Below, piece after piece: positions 34,290 through 43,265 of a stretch of DNA of 64,000 bases. Position numbers and translations under genes: made by a program. The notes under the pieces are model-generated. The model saw nothing but the letters and a program-made list of their open reading frames with translations, was not told the origin of the DNA and made no database searches. The stretch's first letter is position 1. Every line of letters begins with the position of its first letter. Source of the stretch: Allobosea sp. (lineage in GTDB: Bacteria; Pseudomonadota; Alphaproteobacteria; Rhizobiales; Beijerinckiaceae); contig NZ_JAUYTP010000068.1 in assembly GCF_030695125.1 (NCBI RefSeq), positions 62,001 to 126,000 on the forward strand, read 5' to 3'.

Positions 34290-36917
34290 TCAGGCGCGTT
34301 CCACCGCCCAGACCCCGACCGGCACGACCGGCAGCGCCTCGCACAGCCGGATCCCGTCGGCGGCCAGATCGGGCCCGATCACGGCCTCCGTCAGGCGCAG
34401 TCCTGCCGGCAGCACGATGCGCGTCTCTCCCCACCAGTCGCCCTCCGGCACCAGCGCTTCGCCCGGCGCCAGCCCCTCGGCACAGCAGCGCGCCGCCACG
34501 ACGAGCATGCCCGCGCCCTCATGACGACGCAGGAAAGCGACGCCGTTTCCGGCGCGCGGCCCAACGAACTCGATCGGCTCGTAGCCGCCTTGCGCAAACA
34601 GCGCCGGCTGGTTCAGGCGAAACCGCAGCAGCTTGCGCAGCAGCGCCTGCTTGATGCGCCCGTCGCGCCAGCTCTCGGCCAGCAGATCGAGCGAGAGATG
34701 CTGCGCCAGCGCGATCTTGCGGGCGCCGAAATCGACCGGCCGGCGGTTGTCAGGATCGACCAGGCTGAAATCCCAGAACTCGGTGCCCTGATAGCTGTCG
34801 GGGATGCCCGGCACCGTGCAGCGCAGCGCCAGCTGTACCAGGCCGTTCAGCGCGCCGGGGCGCTCGATGCGGGCGACGAAGGCCGCGACCTCCTGCAGCA
34901 GCGCCGTGCTCCGGGCCGGATTGAGGGCGTCGGTGGCAAATTGCAGCGCCGCATCCTCATAGGCCGCGTTCGGCTCGGCCCAGCTCGAGCGCAGCTTGGC
35001 CTCGCGCAAGGCCTTGCGCCACCAGTCGCCGAGGCGGACCGCGAAGGCGTCCAGCCCGGCGGCGTCATCGGGGCGCAGGCCCAGCGGCCAGGCGCCGACC
35101 AGCATCTGCAGGAACATGTATTCATCCGCCGGGTCGAGCCCCGCCGGCCGGGTCGGTTCGGCCAGCGCGCGCCAGCGCCGCGTCGCGTCGATCCAGTCCT
35201 CCGGCATCTCGCTCAGCACGGCCAGCCGGGCGCGAACATCCTCGCCGCGCTTATGGTCATGCGTCGCGGTCGCCAGCATCGACGCCGGTAACTCGGCGGC
35301 GCGCTTTCCCATCAGGGCGTGGAAGGTTTCGGGCGTGGTGCCCAGAACCTCGGCATCGAAGCCGACATCGTTGCGCGAGAGCAGCCGGCCATAGCGGTAG
35401 AACGCCGTATCCTCGACCGCCTTGGCGGCCAGCGGGGCGGCGAGCTGGTTGAAGCGGCGGATCGCGGTGATGCGCGCGGGGCGATGCGCCTCCGCGCCCT
35501 CGCCCGCGAGGACCGACACCAGAAAGCGCAGCGCCGGCGCATCGGTGAGCGGCTTGGCCAGCGCGACCTTCAGGGCCGCCTGCACCGCGTCTCCCGCGCC
35601 GACCCCGTCGTCGCGGCCGGTGGCGTAGCTGCGATAGGCCCGCAATTGCGCGATCAGGCTGGTGACGGCGCGGCGCAGCGCCGAGCGGGTCAGGCCTTCG
35701 GCCTCGCGATCACGGCCCCCCGCCTCCTCCAGCGCATCGACCAGCCGCTCGCGCTGCCCATCGAAGGCGTGCGAGAGGACCTCGTGGCGCGCCATCTCCT
35801 CTTCGGCGTGGAAATCGCGCGGGCGCCCACTCAGCACCGCCCAATGCGCCGACAGGGCCGAGGCGGCGTCGGGGTCGTGCTGCAGCGCCGAGACCTGGTC
35901 CATGAAATCGTAGCCGGTCGCGCCATCGACATCCCAATCCGCGGGGATCGGCTCGGCCGGCGCCAGGATCTTTTCGACGACGAGCCAGGCCCGCTCGTCC
36001 TGCAGTCCCTGCGGCCGCTGGCGCTGGAGCGTATCGAGATGGCGGCGCAGCGCGACGCAATAGCCGGCCGGATCGGCAAGCCCGTCGACATGGTCGATGC
36101 GCAGACCGTCGATCAGCCCGTCGCGATAGAGACCCAGCGCGACCGCGTGCTGGGCGACGAAGGCCGCAGGCTCGTCCATCCGCACGGCGGCGAGCTGGGT
36201 GATGTCGAAGAAGCGGCGCCAGTTGATCCGGTCGCCGGCGTTGCGCCACCAGTCGAGCACGAAATTCTGCCGCGACAACAGCGCGTCTAGCGCGTCGGCG
36301 TCCTGGAAGCCGGCAATTCCGACGGCGGCGATCTCGGCCTGGTCCTCCGGCCGGATCGGAAACAGATGCTCGCCATAGGACACGGCATAGCCGCCCTCGT
36401 GCAGCACCAGCGACAGCGCGCCGGACTGCAGGACGGCGGGATAGGGCTCGCCCAGGAAGGGGGCGTGGACCTTGCCGGCGAGCTGCGGATCGGGGCCGTC
36501 GAAATCCACGTCGAACCAGCCCGCATAGGCGCTGCCGCGGCCATGCTTCAACAGGTCGAGCCAGAGCCGGTTGTCGGCGCCGCCGACGGCCATGTGGTTG
36601 GGCACGATGTCGAGGATGATCCCGATGCCCTGGGCCCGCAGCGCCGCGGCCATCTCCTCAAATCCGGCCGCGCCGCCGAGCTCGGGGTTGATCGCGTCGA
36701 GATCGACGACGTCATAGCCATGGATCGAGCCCGCCCGCGCGGTCAGGATCGGCGAGGCGTAGACATGGCTGATGCCGAGTGCGCCGAGATAGGCGGCGAG
36801 ATCGCGCCCGGCCGAAAACGGAAAGCCCTTGTGGAACTGGAGGCGGTAGGTGGCGCGGGGCGGCGAGGCCACAGGTTGCGGGGCAAGGGTGTCACGGCGC
36901 TGCGGCGCATCCGGCAT
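34290..36917 (-). CDS. treY: malto-oligosyltrehalose synthase (TreY)
   Basis: An 875-residue GH13 enzyme. TYRLQFHKGFPFSAGRDLAA at the start, [34 protein letters not shown], and GLRIDHVDGLADP with the catalytic Asp are characteristic of TreY; LVVEKILAPAEPIP carries the catalytic Glu. TreY turns the reducing end of an alpha-1,4 chain into a trehalose-type bond, from which TreZ releases trehalose. treZ is not in this window; it must be elsewhere or the partner is different. The gene is on the opposite strand to malQ and convergent with it. Confidence 0.92.
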   Translation of the reverse strand: MPDAPQRRDTLAPQPVASPPRATYRLQFHKGFPFSAGRDLAAYLGALGISHVYASPILTARAGSIHGYDVVDLDAINPELGGAAGFEEMAAALRAQGIGIILDIVPNHMAVGGADNRLWLDLLKHGRGSAYAGWFDVDFDGPDPQLAGKVHAPFLGEPYPAVLQSGALSLVLHEGGYAVSYGEHLFPIRPEDQAEIAAVGIAGFQDADALDALLSRQNFVLDWWRNAGDRINWRRFFDITQLAAVRMDEPAAFVAQHAVALGLYRDGLIDGLRIDHVDGLADPAGYCVALRRHLDTLQRQRPQGLQDERAWLVVEKILAPAEPIPADWDVDGATGYDFMDQVSALQHDPDAASALSAHWAVLSGRPRDFHAEEEMARHEVLSHAFDGQRERLVDALEEAGGRDREAEGLTRSALRRAVTSLIAQLRAYRSYATGRDDGVGAGDAVQAALKVALAKPLTDAPALRFLVSVLAGEGAEAHRPARITAIRRFNQLAAPLAAKAVEDTAFYRYGRLLSRNDVGFDAEVLGTTPETFHALMGKRAAELPASMLATATHDHKRGEDVRARLAVLSEMPEDWIDATRRWRALAEPTRPAGLDPADEYMFLQMLVGAWPLGLRPDDAAGLDAFAVRLGDWWRKALREAKLRSSWAEPNAAYEDAALQFATDALNPARSTALLQEVAAFVARIERPGALNGLVQLALRCTVPGIPDSYQGTEFWDFSLVDPDNRRPVDFGARKIALAQHLSLDLLAESWRDGRIKQALLRKLLRFRLNQPALFAQGGYEPIEFVGPRAGNGVAFLRRHEGAGMLVVAARCCAEGLAPGEALVPEGDWWGETRIVLPAGLRLTEAVIGPDLAADGIRLCEALPVVPVGVWAVERA

Positions 36918-36995
36918 CGGTTCAAATCTTTCAGGCTGGCGGCCACAAGGCGGGCCGAAAGACTGAACCGGGGATCGCCGGGCTTGTTCCGCGCT

Positions 36996-38414
36996 TCAGG
37001 CTGCCGCCCGCGCCTCGACGACTCCGGCGATCGCCTCGAGCAGGCGGGTGTCGTCGCCCGCGAGCCCCTCCATCGCCGCCATGCGCGCGATCACCGTCCC
37101 GGCCACCGCCTCCTCCACCGTATCCTCGGCATAGGCATAGAAGATCGTCGCGTGCTGACCGTCGCGGTGGCAGCGCCCCTCGATCTGCTGAAGCTGGATC
37201 GCGCTGTGGCGCATGTCGTGGATGACGAGCGACCGCTCGCGCTCGCCGCCCGGCATCTCGCCGCGATGCAGCGAGATCGACTCCGTCACGGTGAAGATCA
37301 CCGCATCGAGCCCGCCGGTCTGGAAGACGATCCGGGTCTGCTCGTTGACGGGTCCCGAGCGCTCGCCATTGATCTCGCCCACGCGCCAGCCGCGGCCGCG
37401 CAGCACATCCGCCAGCATGGCGCTGGTCTCGAGGAAGGCGACGGAGACCGCGACCTGCTCGTCATTGCCGAGCAGGTCGTCGCAGAAATCGACCGTGCCG
37501 GGGATGCGCAGCAGGCTCGCCTTCTGGCGGAAACGCAGATCCGCCGCCCAGCCCTGCGGCTTGCGCGTCGAGCCGCCGGCCAGGCCGAGCTCCTTGCGAA
37601 ATTCCCGCCAGGTCGCGTCGTAGAGCTTGCGTGCGGCCGCATCGAGCGAGACCGGGGCCAGTTCGCGCTGAACCTCGGGCCAGCCGGCGATCTCTTCCGG
37701 CCGCCGCCGCAGGCCGATCGCGCGGGCTCCGCGATAGAGCAGGTCCGCCATCACCTTGCGGTCGGTCTCGTTGGGCTCCCAGCTCCAGTTCTTCCAGCGG
37801 CCTTTGGCCCGGCCGATCCGCAGCTGCTTCATCAGAGCGCGAAAACCGTCGAGATCGGCGCTCGGCATGCCCGCCGCCCGCGCCAGCAGCGGCCCGAGAT
37901 AGGACAGCTCATGCGGCGACTGGCCAGCGGTGGCGCTCATATAGATCGTGAAGGCGGACGCTGCCGCCATCTGCCGGCAGACCAGCCCCTGCTGCGAGTT
38001 CGGGTTGCGGATCCGGTGCGCCTCGTCGATGACGACCAGCGGCCAGACGCGTCGGGGTACACCGAGCTTGGCCAGTTCGTTGTTCTTCGCCCGCACCGAG
38101 CGCTTCTTCGAATCGGCGGGCGGCGCCAGCAGCGACTTGGTCTTCTCGAAGTTCATCAGCGTGACGCGCTTGGCCGGCAACCCCGACAGCGCCATCGTCC
38201 GCCGCCATTGCGGAATCGCGCCCTTGGGGCAGATCACCAGGATGTCCTGCTCCGGCATCGCCGAGAGCGCGAGCCAGGCCGACAGCGTCTTGCCGAGCCC
38301 GGTCAGGTCGCCCAGCAGGAAACCCGGCGCCCCCGCCGCCCGCGCCGCCAGGATCGCATCGCACGCGACGCGCTGATGCGCATGCGGCACCATCAGACCG
38401 GGCTCGTCCGTCAT
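36996..38414 (-). CDS. SNF2-like superfamily 2 helicase, phage-type
   Basis: A 472-residue protein with two RecA-like lobes. Lobe one has Walker A TGLGKT (Lys42), VVIDEAHRIRN with DEAH at 130-133 and the motif III-like SATAG. Lobe two has the VI-type motif QQIEGRCHRDGQ. This SNF2-like subset is small, single-domain and common in phages and mobile elements; no nuclease or accessory domain is fused. The gene stands alone between treY and an M20 peptidase and diverges from the latter. It might act in DNA repair or recombination, or be a domesticated phage gene; no partner is nearby to decide. Confidence 0.82.
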   Translation of the reverse strand: MTDEPGLMVPHAHQRVACDAILAARAAGAPGFLLGDLTGLGKTLSAWLALSAMPEQDILVICPKGAIPQWRRTMALSGLPAKRVTLMNFEKTKSLLAPPADSKKRSVRAKNNELAKLGVPRRVWPLVVIDEAHRIRNPNSQQGLVCRQMAAASAFTIYMSATAGQSPHELSYLGPLLARAAGMPSADLDGFRALMKQLRIGRAKGRWKNWSWEPNETDRKVMADLLYRGARAIGLRRRPEEIAGWPEVQRELAPVSLDAAARKLYDATWREFRKELGLAGGSTRKPQGWAADLRFRQKASLLRIPGTVDFCDDLLGNDEQVAVSVAFLETSAMLADVLRGRGWRVGEINGERSGPVNEQTRIVFQTGGLDAVIFTVTESISLHRGEMPGGERERSLVIHDMRHSAIQLQQIEGRCHRDGQHATIFYAYAEDTVEEAVAGTVIARMAAMEGLAGDDTRLLEAIAGVVEARAAA

Positions 38415-38543
38415 CGGGCGCGCATCGCCTGCGCGCCAACTTCCGTGGGCAATTCCTGCATGTGCATGGCAGTATCAACGCCGGGCGGGATCGGCAACGA
38501 CCCTGCCCGTCCTTTCCTTCCGGCAGACAGTGAGCGAGCTTTC

Positions 38544-39932
38544 ATGACCCGCGGCCAGGCCATCGCGCATGCGCAAGACTATTTCGACACCGGCGCCCTC
38601 AAGCGCGACCTCGCCCGCCTCATCGCGATGCCGACGGAAAGCCAGAACCCCGACCGCGCCCCGGTCCTGAGCGACTATCTCGAGACGGAGATGCGCCCGC
38701 TCTTCGAAGGCCTCGGCTTCACATGCCGCATCCTGCACCACCCCAAGGCCAAGGGCCCCTTCCTCTTCGCCCAGCGCATCGAGGATGAGAGCCTGCCGAC
38801 GATCTTCGGCTACGGCCATGGCGACGTCATCCGCGGGCTCGACGCGCAATGGAGCGAAGGCCTCTCGCCCTGGACGCTGACCGAGCGCGACGGCCGCTGG
38901 TATGGCCGCGGCGTCGTCGACAACAAGGGCCAGCACGTCATCAACATCAATGCCTTGCGGGCCGTTCTTGAATCACGCGGCAAGCTCGGCTTCAACGCCA
39001 AATATCTGATCGAGATGGGCGAGGAATCCGGCTCGCCGGGCCTGCGCGAGCTTTGCGCCGACGAGGCCGCACTGTTCAAGTCCGACGTGCTGATCGCCTC
39101 CGACGGGCCCCGCCTCAATGCCGAACGCCCGACCGTCTTCCTCGGCGCCCGCGGCGTCATCACCTTCGATCTCTCGATCGTCGCGCGCGAGGGCGGGCAT
39201 CATTCCGGCAACTGGGGCGGCATCCTCTCCGACCCCGCGATCCAGCTCGCCCACGCCATCGCCTCGATCACCTCCCCGACCGGCCAGATCCGGATTCCTG
39301 AATGGGTTCCCAAGGAGCTGCCGCGCGCCGTGCGCGAGGCCGTGGCCGACTGCGTCATCGATGGCGGGCCCGACGGTCCGACGATCGATCCGGGCTGGGG
39401 CGAGCCCGATCTCTCGCCGGCCGAGCAGGTCTTCGGCTGGTGCTCCTTCGACGTGCTGGCGATGAAATCGGGCGTGCCGGAAACGCCGGTCAACGCCGTG
39501 CCGCCGAGCGCCTGGGCGCGCGTGGCGCTGCGCTTCGTCGTCGGTATCGACCCGCTGGACGTCGTGCCGGCGCTGCGCCGGCATCTCGATCGTCACGGCT
39601 TCAGCATGGTCGAGATCATCATGCCCGGCACCGAGCGCTTCGGCGCGACCCGGCTCGACCCCGACGACGCCTGGGTCAGGTTCACCATCGACTCCATCGC
39701 CCGCAGCACCAACAAGAAGCCGGCGCTGCTGCCCAATCTCGGCGGCTCGCTGCCCAACGACATCTTCGCAGAGGTTCTCGGACTGCGCACGATCTGGGTG
39801 CCGCACTCCTATCCCGGCTGCTCGCAGCACGCGCCCGACGAGCACATGCCGATCGCCGTTGCCCGCGAAGCGCTCGGCCTGATGGCCGGGCTTTACTGGG
39901 ACCTCGGCTCTGGCGAAGCGCCGCCCCTTTAA
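38544..39932 (+). CDS. M20 family metallopeptidase
   Basis: A 462-residue zinc peptidase/deacylase of the ArgE/DapE/CPG2 type. Visible are the first metal site GYGHGDVI, WYGRGVVDNKGQHV with the bridging Asp, and the EMGEESGSPGL catalytic glutamates. A dimerisation lid lies between. The substrate is not evident; M20 enzymes cleave N-acyl amino acids, dipeptides or carbamates. The start at 38544 fits the family; the same frame is open for a long way upstream but that region is antisense to the helicase and treY genes. Confidence 0.88.
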   Translation: MTRGQAIAHAQDYFDTGALKRDLARLIAMPTESQNPDRAPVLSDYLETEMRPLFEGLGFTCRILHHPKAKGPFLFAQRIEDESLPTIFGYGHGDVIRGLDAQWSEGLSPWTLTERDGRWYGRGVVDNKGQHVININALRAVLESRGKLGFNAKYLIEMGEESGSPGLRELCADEAALFKSDVLIASDGPRLNAERPTVFLGARGVITFDLSIVAREGGHHSGNWGGILSDPAIQLAHAIASITSPTGQIRIPEWVPKELPRAVREAVADCVIDGGPDGPTIDPGWGEPDLSPAEQVFGWCSFDVLAMKSGVPETPVNAVPPSAWARVALRFVVGIDPLDVVPALRRHLDRHGFSMVEIIMPGTERFGATRLDPDDAWVRFTIDSIARSTNKKPALLPNLGGSLPNDIFAEVLGLRTIWVPHSYPGCSQHAPDEHMPIAVAREALGLMAGLYWDLGSGEAPPL

Positions 39933-39936
39933 GCCG

Positions 39937-40191
39937 CTACTCCATCGGCTGGCGCGGCGCGCGATCGGGCGGCATGTCGAAGGGTGTCGCCGGTGGGCCT
40001 TCGGGCGGGGCGTTCGGCGGCAGTTCGGACGGCGGCTCGACGGGTATGCCGAGCGGCACGTCGGCCGGCGGGGATTCGACCGGCGGCGCCGGCGGCACTT
40101 CTGACGGAGTCAGGGGCGGCGCTTCCTGAGGCGGGGTCGGCATCGCCGGCGTACCCGTCGGATCGGCTTGCATCATCATCGGATCGGTCAT
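39937..40191 (-). CDS. proline-rich hypothetical protein
   Basis: An 84-residue protein in which about one third of residues are proline, in a repeating P-P-x pattern (EAPPLTPSEVPPAPPVESPP). Low complexity, acidic, with no signal peptide, membrane helix or cysteine. GAGGAG lies eight bases before the ATG at 40191, which supports translation. It is convergent with the M20 gene, five bases apart. No function can be assigned; a disordered linker or surface protein is possible. Confidence 0.55.
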   Translation of the reverse strand: MTDPMMMQADPTGTPAMPTPPQEAPPLTPSEVPPAPPVESPPADVPLGIPVEPPSELPPNAPPEGPPATPFDMPPDRAPRQPME

Positions 40192-40279
40192 GTCGTCGCT
40201 CCTCGGTTGGAGGAACAACGCATCATCGATCGCAAAGGTTCGCTGCCATCGGGCGAGCCATGAGCATCACCCCAAACGA

Positions 40280-40305
40280 ACGACGCCGGCATATGCCGGC
40301 GTCGT
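40280..40305 (-). terminator. terminator after the second TRAP permease gene
   Basis: A perfect 26-bp palindrome with 13-base arms ACGACGCCGGCAT / ATGCCGGCGTCGT; on the minus strand it is followed by TCGTTTGGGG. It lies 28 bases after the dctM stop at 40333. Confidence 0.65.
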
Positions 40306-40332
40306 GGGTCTCATGACAGGTCGGGCAGCGCG

Positions 40333-42150
40333 CTACTTGAAGCTTGGTGGCGCGCTCAGATCGAGCCCCGGCAAGCCGCCCGGGCCGCCCATGCCCGGGA
40401 TCTGGATCGAGTCGAACTGCTTGTCGATCGCCTTCTGGTCGAGCTGCACCGCCGATGCTTTGTAATGCATCACCATCTGCGGGAAAATCACCACCAGCGC
40501 CACCATGATGCACTGGATCACCACGAAGGGCACCGCCCCCCAGTAGATCTGCCCCGTCGTCACGGGCTCCATCATCGTGCCCGTCACCTTGTCGCGATAG
40601 GGATCCTTCGGCGCGACCGAGCGCAGGAAGAACAGCGCGAAGCCGAAGGGCGGGTGCATGAACGAGGTCTGCATGTTCACGCCCAGGATGATGCCGAACC
40701 AGATCAGGTCGATGCCCAGCTTCTCGGCAGCCGGCCCGAGCAGCGGCACGATGATGAAGGCCAGCTCGAAGAAGTCGAGGAAGAAGGCGAGCAGGAAGAC
40801 CATGATGTTGACCACGATCAGGAAGCCCGTGGCGCCGCCCGGCAGACCGACCAGCAGATGCTCGACCCAGAGATGGCCGTTGACGCCGTAGAAGGTCAGC
40901 GAGAACACCCGCGCGCCGACCAGGATGAAGAGCACGAAGGCCGAGAGCTTGGCCGTCGATTCCACCGCCTGCTTCAGCAGGTCGAAGGTCATGCGCTTCT
41001 TGCCATAGGCCAGCAGGATCGCGCCGGCGGCCCCCATCGCGCCGCCTTCGGTCGGCGTCGCGACGCCGATGAAGATCGTCCCGAGGACGAGGAAGATCAG
41101 GGCCAGCGGCGGCACCATCACGAAGATGACCTGCTCGGTCATGCGCGAGAGCAGGTTCAGACCCAGCAGCTTGTTGACGATGGCGATGACGAAGGCGATG
41201 CCGACCGCGATCGACATCGTCAGGATGACGAAATCGGCACCCGCCTGGACCTTCGTGAACAGCTTCATGCAGGCATAGGCGGAGCCGAAGGCGATGATCG
41301 TGATCACCAGCAGCGAGCGCCGGCGGGTCTGGCCATCGGCATCGCGCAGGGTCTGCGCCTCCGGCGGCAGGCCCGGAGCCCGGCTGGGATAGATCATCGT
41401 GACGAGGAAGACGTAGCCCGCATACATCGACGACAGCACGAGGCCGGGGATGAAGGCGCCCTCATACATGTCGCCGACCGAGCGGCCGAGCTGGTCGGCC
41501 AGCACGATCAGGACCAGCGAAGGCGGAATGATCTGCGCCAGGGTCCCCGAGGCGGCGATCACGCCCGTTGCGAGGCGCCGGTCATAGCCGTAGCGCAGCA
41601 TGATCGGCAGCGAGATCAGGCCCATCGAGATGACCGAGGCCGCGACGACGCCGGTGGTGGCGGCCAGCAGTGCGCCGACGAAGATCACCGCATAGGCCAG
41701 ACCACCGCGGATCGGCCCGAAGAGCTGGCCGATCGTGTCGAGCAGGTCTTCCGCCATGCCCGAGCGCTCGAGGATCAGTCCCATGAAGGTGAAGAACGGG
41801 ATGGCGAGCAGCACGTCGTTGTTCATCGTGCCGTAGATTCGCTCCGGCATCGCCTGCAGGAAGTTCTCCTGGAACATGCCGAGCTCGATGCCGACGATGG
41901 CGAAGAGCAGGCCGTTGGCCGCCAGCGCGAAGGCCACCGGATAGCCCAGCAGGAGGAACGCGACGAGGGCGGCAAACATCACCGGCGCCATGTTGACGCG
42001 CAGGAAATCGCCGAGGCCGGCAGCGTGAGCCTCGCCGGTGTGCAGGCCGAGGAAGGCGACGAGCGTCAGCGCGAGCAACAGGCCGGCGACACGGGACAGG
42101 CGAATGGCGGTCATGGCGGGGGTCCGGACGTCTTTCGGGGAGCGCATCAT
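40333..42150 (-). CDS. dctM: TRAP transporter large permease (extended DctM family)
   Basis: A 605-residue polytopic protein, about 170 residues longer than a usual DctM. The N terminus has an extra hydrophobic helix followed by THAGEAHAAG-like sequence; the middle has a longer loop with additional helices between the two TRAP halves; the C-terminal tail is soluble. Family blocks GVVAASVISMGLISLPIMLR, LAQIIPPSLVLIVLADQLGR and ATPTEGGAMGAAGA are clear. This long form is seen in TRAP systems for mannitol or aromatic acids, but the substrate is not determined. The ATG at 42150 overlaps the dctQ stop by ATGA. Confidence 0.9.
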   Translation of the reverse strand: MMRSPKDVRTPAMTAIRLSRVAGLLLALTLVAFLGLHTGEAHAAGLGDFLRVNMAPVMFAALVAFLLLGYPVAFALAANGLLFAIVGIELGMFQENFLQAMPERIYGTMNNDVLLAIPFFTFMGLILERSGMAEDLLDTIGQLFGPIRGGLAYAVIFVGALLAATTGVVAASVISMGLISLPIMLRYGYDRRLATGVIAASGTLAQIIPPSLVLIVLADQLGRSVGDMYEGAFIPGLVLSSMYAGYVFLVTMIYPSRAPGLPPEAQTLRDADGQTRRRSLLVITIIAFGSAYACMKLFTKVQAGADFVILTMSIAVGIAFVIAIVNKLLGLNLLSRMTEQVIFVMVPPLALIFLVLGTIFIGVATPTEGGAMGAAGAILLAYGKKRMTFDLLKQAVESTAKLSAFVLFILVGARVFSLTFYGVNGHLWVEHLLVGLPGGATGFLIVVNIMVFLLAFFLDFFELAFIIVPLLGPAAEKLGIDLIWFGIILGVNMQTSFMHPPFGFALFFLRSVAPKDPYRDKVTGTMMEPVTTGQIYWGAVPFVVIQCIMVALVVIFPQMVMHYKASAVQLDQKAIDKQFDSIQIPGMGGPGGLPGLDLSAPPSFK

Positions 42151-42743
42151 GCCAGCCCCTGCTGCTTGGCCTGCTCGAGCAGGCGATGCGCCTCGGCTTC
42201 GGCCGCGGCGGCGTGGCCGCGCAGCGTTTCGTCGTCATCGAGCTCGCCGCGCATGATCGCGACCTGCTTGATGATCTCGGAGACGCCCTGCACGGCCAGC
42301 ATCACGAAGCCGATCACGACCAGCCCCTTGGCCGGCCACTGCGCCAGACCGCCCGCCGAGAGCGACTGCTCGTTGATGGCGTAGGAGCGCATGAAGAAGG
42401 GCCAGGAATGATAGATCATCAGCAGGCAGAACGGCATCAGGAACAACGTATGGCCGACGAGGTCTATCCAGCGCTGCACGCTCTTGGGCAGCAGGCTGTT
42501 CACGATGTCGATGCGGATGTGCTCCTTCACCTTCAGGGTCCAGGGCGCACACATCAGGAAGACCGCGCCGAACAGCATCCACTGCAGCTCGAGCCAGGCG
42601 TTCGACGACATGTTGAAGACCTTGCGGACGATCGCGTTGATGGCGGCCACGAGCACGGCGACCAGGATCAGCCACGCGATCTTCTTGCCGATCTGCGTGT
42701 TGACCGAGTCGATGACACTGCTGATCCGGAGTAGTCCCTTCAC
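42147..42743 (-). CDS. dctQ: TRAP transporter small permease (DctQ family)
   Basis: A 198-residue protein with four membrane helices. AWLELQWMLFGAVFLMCAPW followed by K-E-H-I-R-I-D is the DctQ signature. A GTG start at 42743, preceded by GGGAGC, fits the family; an upstream ATG at 42878 would add an arginine-rich stretch. The C-terminal tail is acidic and alanine-rich. No dctP gene precedes it; the region between 42744 and the tRNA gene (287 bases) holds no further gene that I can see. Confidence 0.88.
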   Translation of the reverse strand: MKGLLRISSVIDSVNTQIGKKIAWLILVAVLVAAINAIVRKVFNMSSNAWLELQWMLFGAVFLMCAPWTLKVKEHIRIDIVNSLLPKSVQRWIDLVGHTLFLMPFCLLMIYHSWPFFMRSYAINEQSLSAGGLAQWPAKGLVVIGFVMLAVQGVSEIIKQVAIMRGELDDDETLRGHAAAAEAEAHRLLEQAKQQGLA

Positions 42744-43030
42744 GTCGGTGCTCCCAGTTCTCGTGCGGCGCCTTGTTCTGAGCGCAGGCCCCATCAGCGC
42801 CCCGGTTATAGGAAGGCCAAGGCAGGCACAAGCGCCGGGACCCCGCATCGAGCGGGTCCGGTCCGGGATTCTCAGCACAAAATATCGCCAGTGGAACGCA
42901 GAGCGAAACGATGTTCGACATCGCAGGCTTCAGCCCGCGCCAGACATTCCGCGATCGACACGCGCGACCGCCCGAAGAGCCGCGCTGGCGGATCGGGACT
43001 TCGATGGAGATGTCCGGAAAGGGAGGTTCG

Positions 43031-43106
<76 letters not shown>

Positions 43107-43216
43107 ATACGCCACGAAGCGCATGCCGTTTCGCGGCCGAAGCCGCGTCAGGCAGGCCGGCGATGTAGCAAAGCCCCCCGCCCCTGTCCACCCGTCTGCG
43201 ACAGAAATATGTGAGA

Positions 43217-43238
43217 CCCGCGGCGAGACCGCCGCGGG
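43217..43238 (-). terminator. possible terminator after the NCS2 permease gene
   Basis: A perfect 8-bp stem CCCGCGGC / GCCGCGGG with a 6-base loop begins 28 bases after the permease stop. The following minus-strand sequence TCTCACATATTTCTG is AT-rich without a clean T run. Confidence 0.5.
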
Positions 43239-43265
43239 CGCTGTCGACGCGGTTAACGGCCCCGC

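Noticed and set aside
36366..38543. A long plus-strand frame running from inside treY through the helicase into the M20 gene (over 700 codons before the M20 start).
   Set aside because: It is antisense to two genes with full catalytic motifs and its translation is arginine/histidine/glycine-rich with no family features; the M20 protein begins at 38544.
40465..42384. A 639-codon plus-strand frame across the second TRAP permease genes.
   Set aside because: Histidine/arginine/glutamine-rich antisense product; the minus strand carries the real membrane proteins.
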